This document shows positions 15,180 to 16,003 of a stretch of DNA of 16,003 nt, in pieces. The notes beneath the pieces are model-generated. The model had not been told where the DNA came from and did no database searches. It was given only the letters and a program-made list of their open reading frames with translations. The stretch covers positions 1-16,003 of the forward strand of contig JAOZMV010000010.1 in NCBI GenBank assembly GCA_029934095.1, read 5' to 3'. Position 1 is the stretch's first letter; every line of letters starts with the position of its first letter. A program made the translations under genes and the position numbers. The DNA is from Desulfuromusa sp. (GTDB taxonomy: Bacteria; Desulfobacterota; Desulfuromonadia; Desulfuromonadales; Geopsychrobacteraceae).

Positions 15180-16003
15180 TTACCAGCTCGGCTCCCCTTT
15201 GAGTTTGCGAACCAGAATGAAGGTGTCCCGGTTAGCACCGGTCGGCCCCCAATAGTTCCAGCCGTAGGTGAACTGGCCGTAGCCGCCGAGCATCAGATTC
15301 GGCTTTAGACGGATCCGGTTGAGACTGTTATGGCCGCCGGCGCGTTTGTTGCCACGTAGCGGTGACTTGGGAACACCGATGGTGCGTTCCGGAGCATGGT
15401 AGAGGAAGGAGATCCCTTCCGGCAGCCGGGCACTGACTACCGCTCGGGTGACAACGACGCCATGATCGTTGTAAACCTCGACCCAATCGTTGTCGATCAC
15501 ACCGATCTTTGCCGCATCCTTATCGTTAATCCAGAAAGGGTGACAGCCGCGCGACAGAGTCAACATCCGGTGGTTATCACCATAGGTCGAATGGATTCCC
15601 CATTTCCCATGCGGAGTCAGGTAGTTGAGCATGATGCTCTGCTCATCTGATTTACTGACCACCAGATCCTGCAATGAGCTGGGATCGGGCTTCGGTTTGT
15701 AGGTCGGCAGATGTTCGCCGTAGGCGATGTAACCCTCATGATCCAGATAGAAATGCTGACGTCCGGTCAGGGTCCGCCAGGGGACCAGCCGTTCGACATT
15801 GAGAGTGTAGGCAGCATAAGCCCGACCATTGTTGGTCAATCCGCTCCAGCAAGGGCTGGTCAACAGCCGTTTCGGTTGCCGATCCAGTTCTGCAAAAGTG
15901 GTGCGCACAGCACGTGTATCAGCTGCCAGATCGACCAGCGGCATGCCGACCTTCTCCTCTTTGGCCAGAAAGGCCCGGTGGGCGATTTCACCATTGGTTT
16001 CCG
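15180..16003 (-). CDS. narG: Respiratory nitrate reductase alpha subunit, C-terminal part
   Basis: Only the last ~273 codons are in the window; the gene runs off the right edge and the frame is open to base 16003. The visible protein matches the C-terminal region of E. coli NarG, the Mo-bis-MGD catalytic subunit that reduces nitrate in the cytoplasm: [51 protein letters not shown] and [14 protein letters not shown]. This part helps bind the molybdopterin dinucleotide; the active-site aspartate and N-terminal Fe-S ligands lie outside. It is the most upstream visible gene of the minus-strand series, so its promoter and any FNR/NarL sites are beyond the window. Confidence 0.95.
   Translation of the reverse strand, partial: ETNGEIAHRAFLAKEEKVGMPLVDLAADTRAVRTTFAELDRQPKRLLTSPCWSGLTNNGRAYAAYTLNVERLVPWRTLTGRQHFYLDHEGYIAYGEHLPTYKPKPDPSSLQDLVVSKSDEQSIMLNYLTPHGKWGIHSTYGDNHRMLTLSRGCHPFWINDKDAAKIGVIDNDWVEVYNDHGVVVTRAVVSARLPEGISFLYHAPERTIGVPKSPLRGNKRAGGHNSLNRIRLKPNLMLGGYGQFTYGWNYWGPTGANRDTFILVRKLKGEPSW

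Noticed and set aside
1..16003. CRISPR arrays, tRNA or rRNA genes, transposases, phage genes
   Set aside because: None seen on either strand; no regularly spaced repeats and no transposase or integrase motifs.

Overview
The window reads as a piece of a bacterial chromosome from a nitrate-respiring Gram-negative, most likely a Desulfuromonadales/Geobacter-type deltaproteobacterium. This is inferred from gene content and protein style (proteobacterial CysK, NarGHJI with two NarK transporters, a MobA-MobB fusion); no marker gene settles it.

Left end, + strand (1-2868): a complete cysteine synthase A gene (cysK), followed 86 bases later by a lone dynamin-like GTPase. By eye this part is more AT-rich than the rest. 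A 265-base spacer (2869-3133) separates it from a long convergent block.

Right and centre, - strand (16003 down to 3134): one uninterrupted co-directional series. In transcription order it is narG (3' part only), narH, narJ, narI, narK1, narK2, a strong hairpin, a mobA-mobB fusion, a short ModE-like regulator, modA, modB, modC, moeA, moaA and a MOSC-domain gene. The first half makes membrane-bound respiratory nitrate reductase, its chaperone, and two nitrate/nitrite transporters. The second half imports molybdate and builds the molybdenum cofactor that NarG needs. Most junctions are tight or overlap by 4-7 bases, so the set looks like one or two operons. The only obvious break is the 14-bp hairpin between narK2 and mobAB.

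The main surprise is that two neighbouring cofactor genes are broken. moeA has a one-base deletion, most simply in a run of six G, that cuts off C-terminal domain IV; the missing 66 residues are all still encoded in the -1 frame. moaA has lost roughly 230 internal codons: its N-terminal radical-SAM motif is joined out of frame to its C-terminal 69 residues. The downstream MOSC gene and everything upstream look intact. Either the genome has other moaA/moeA copies and this set is decaying, or there are sequence errors. Other points of interest are a soluble domain inserted in NarK1, an extra membrane pair in NarK2, and a ModE lacking its molybdate-binding half.
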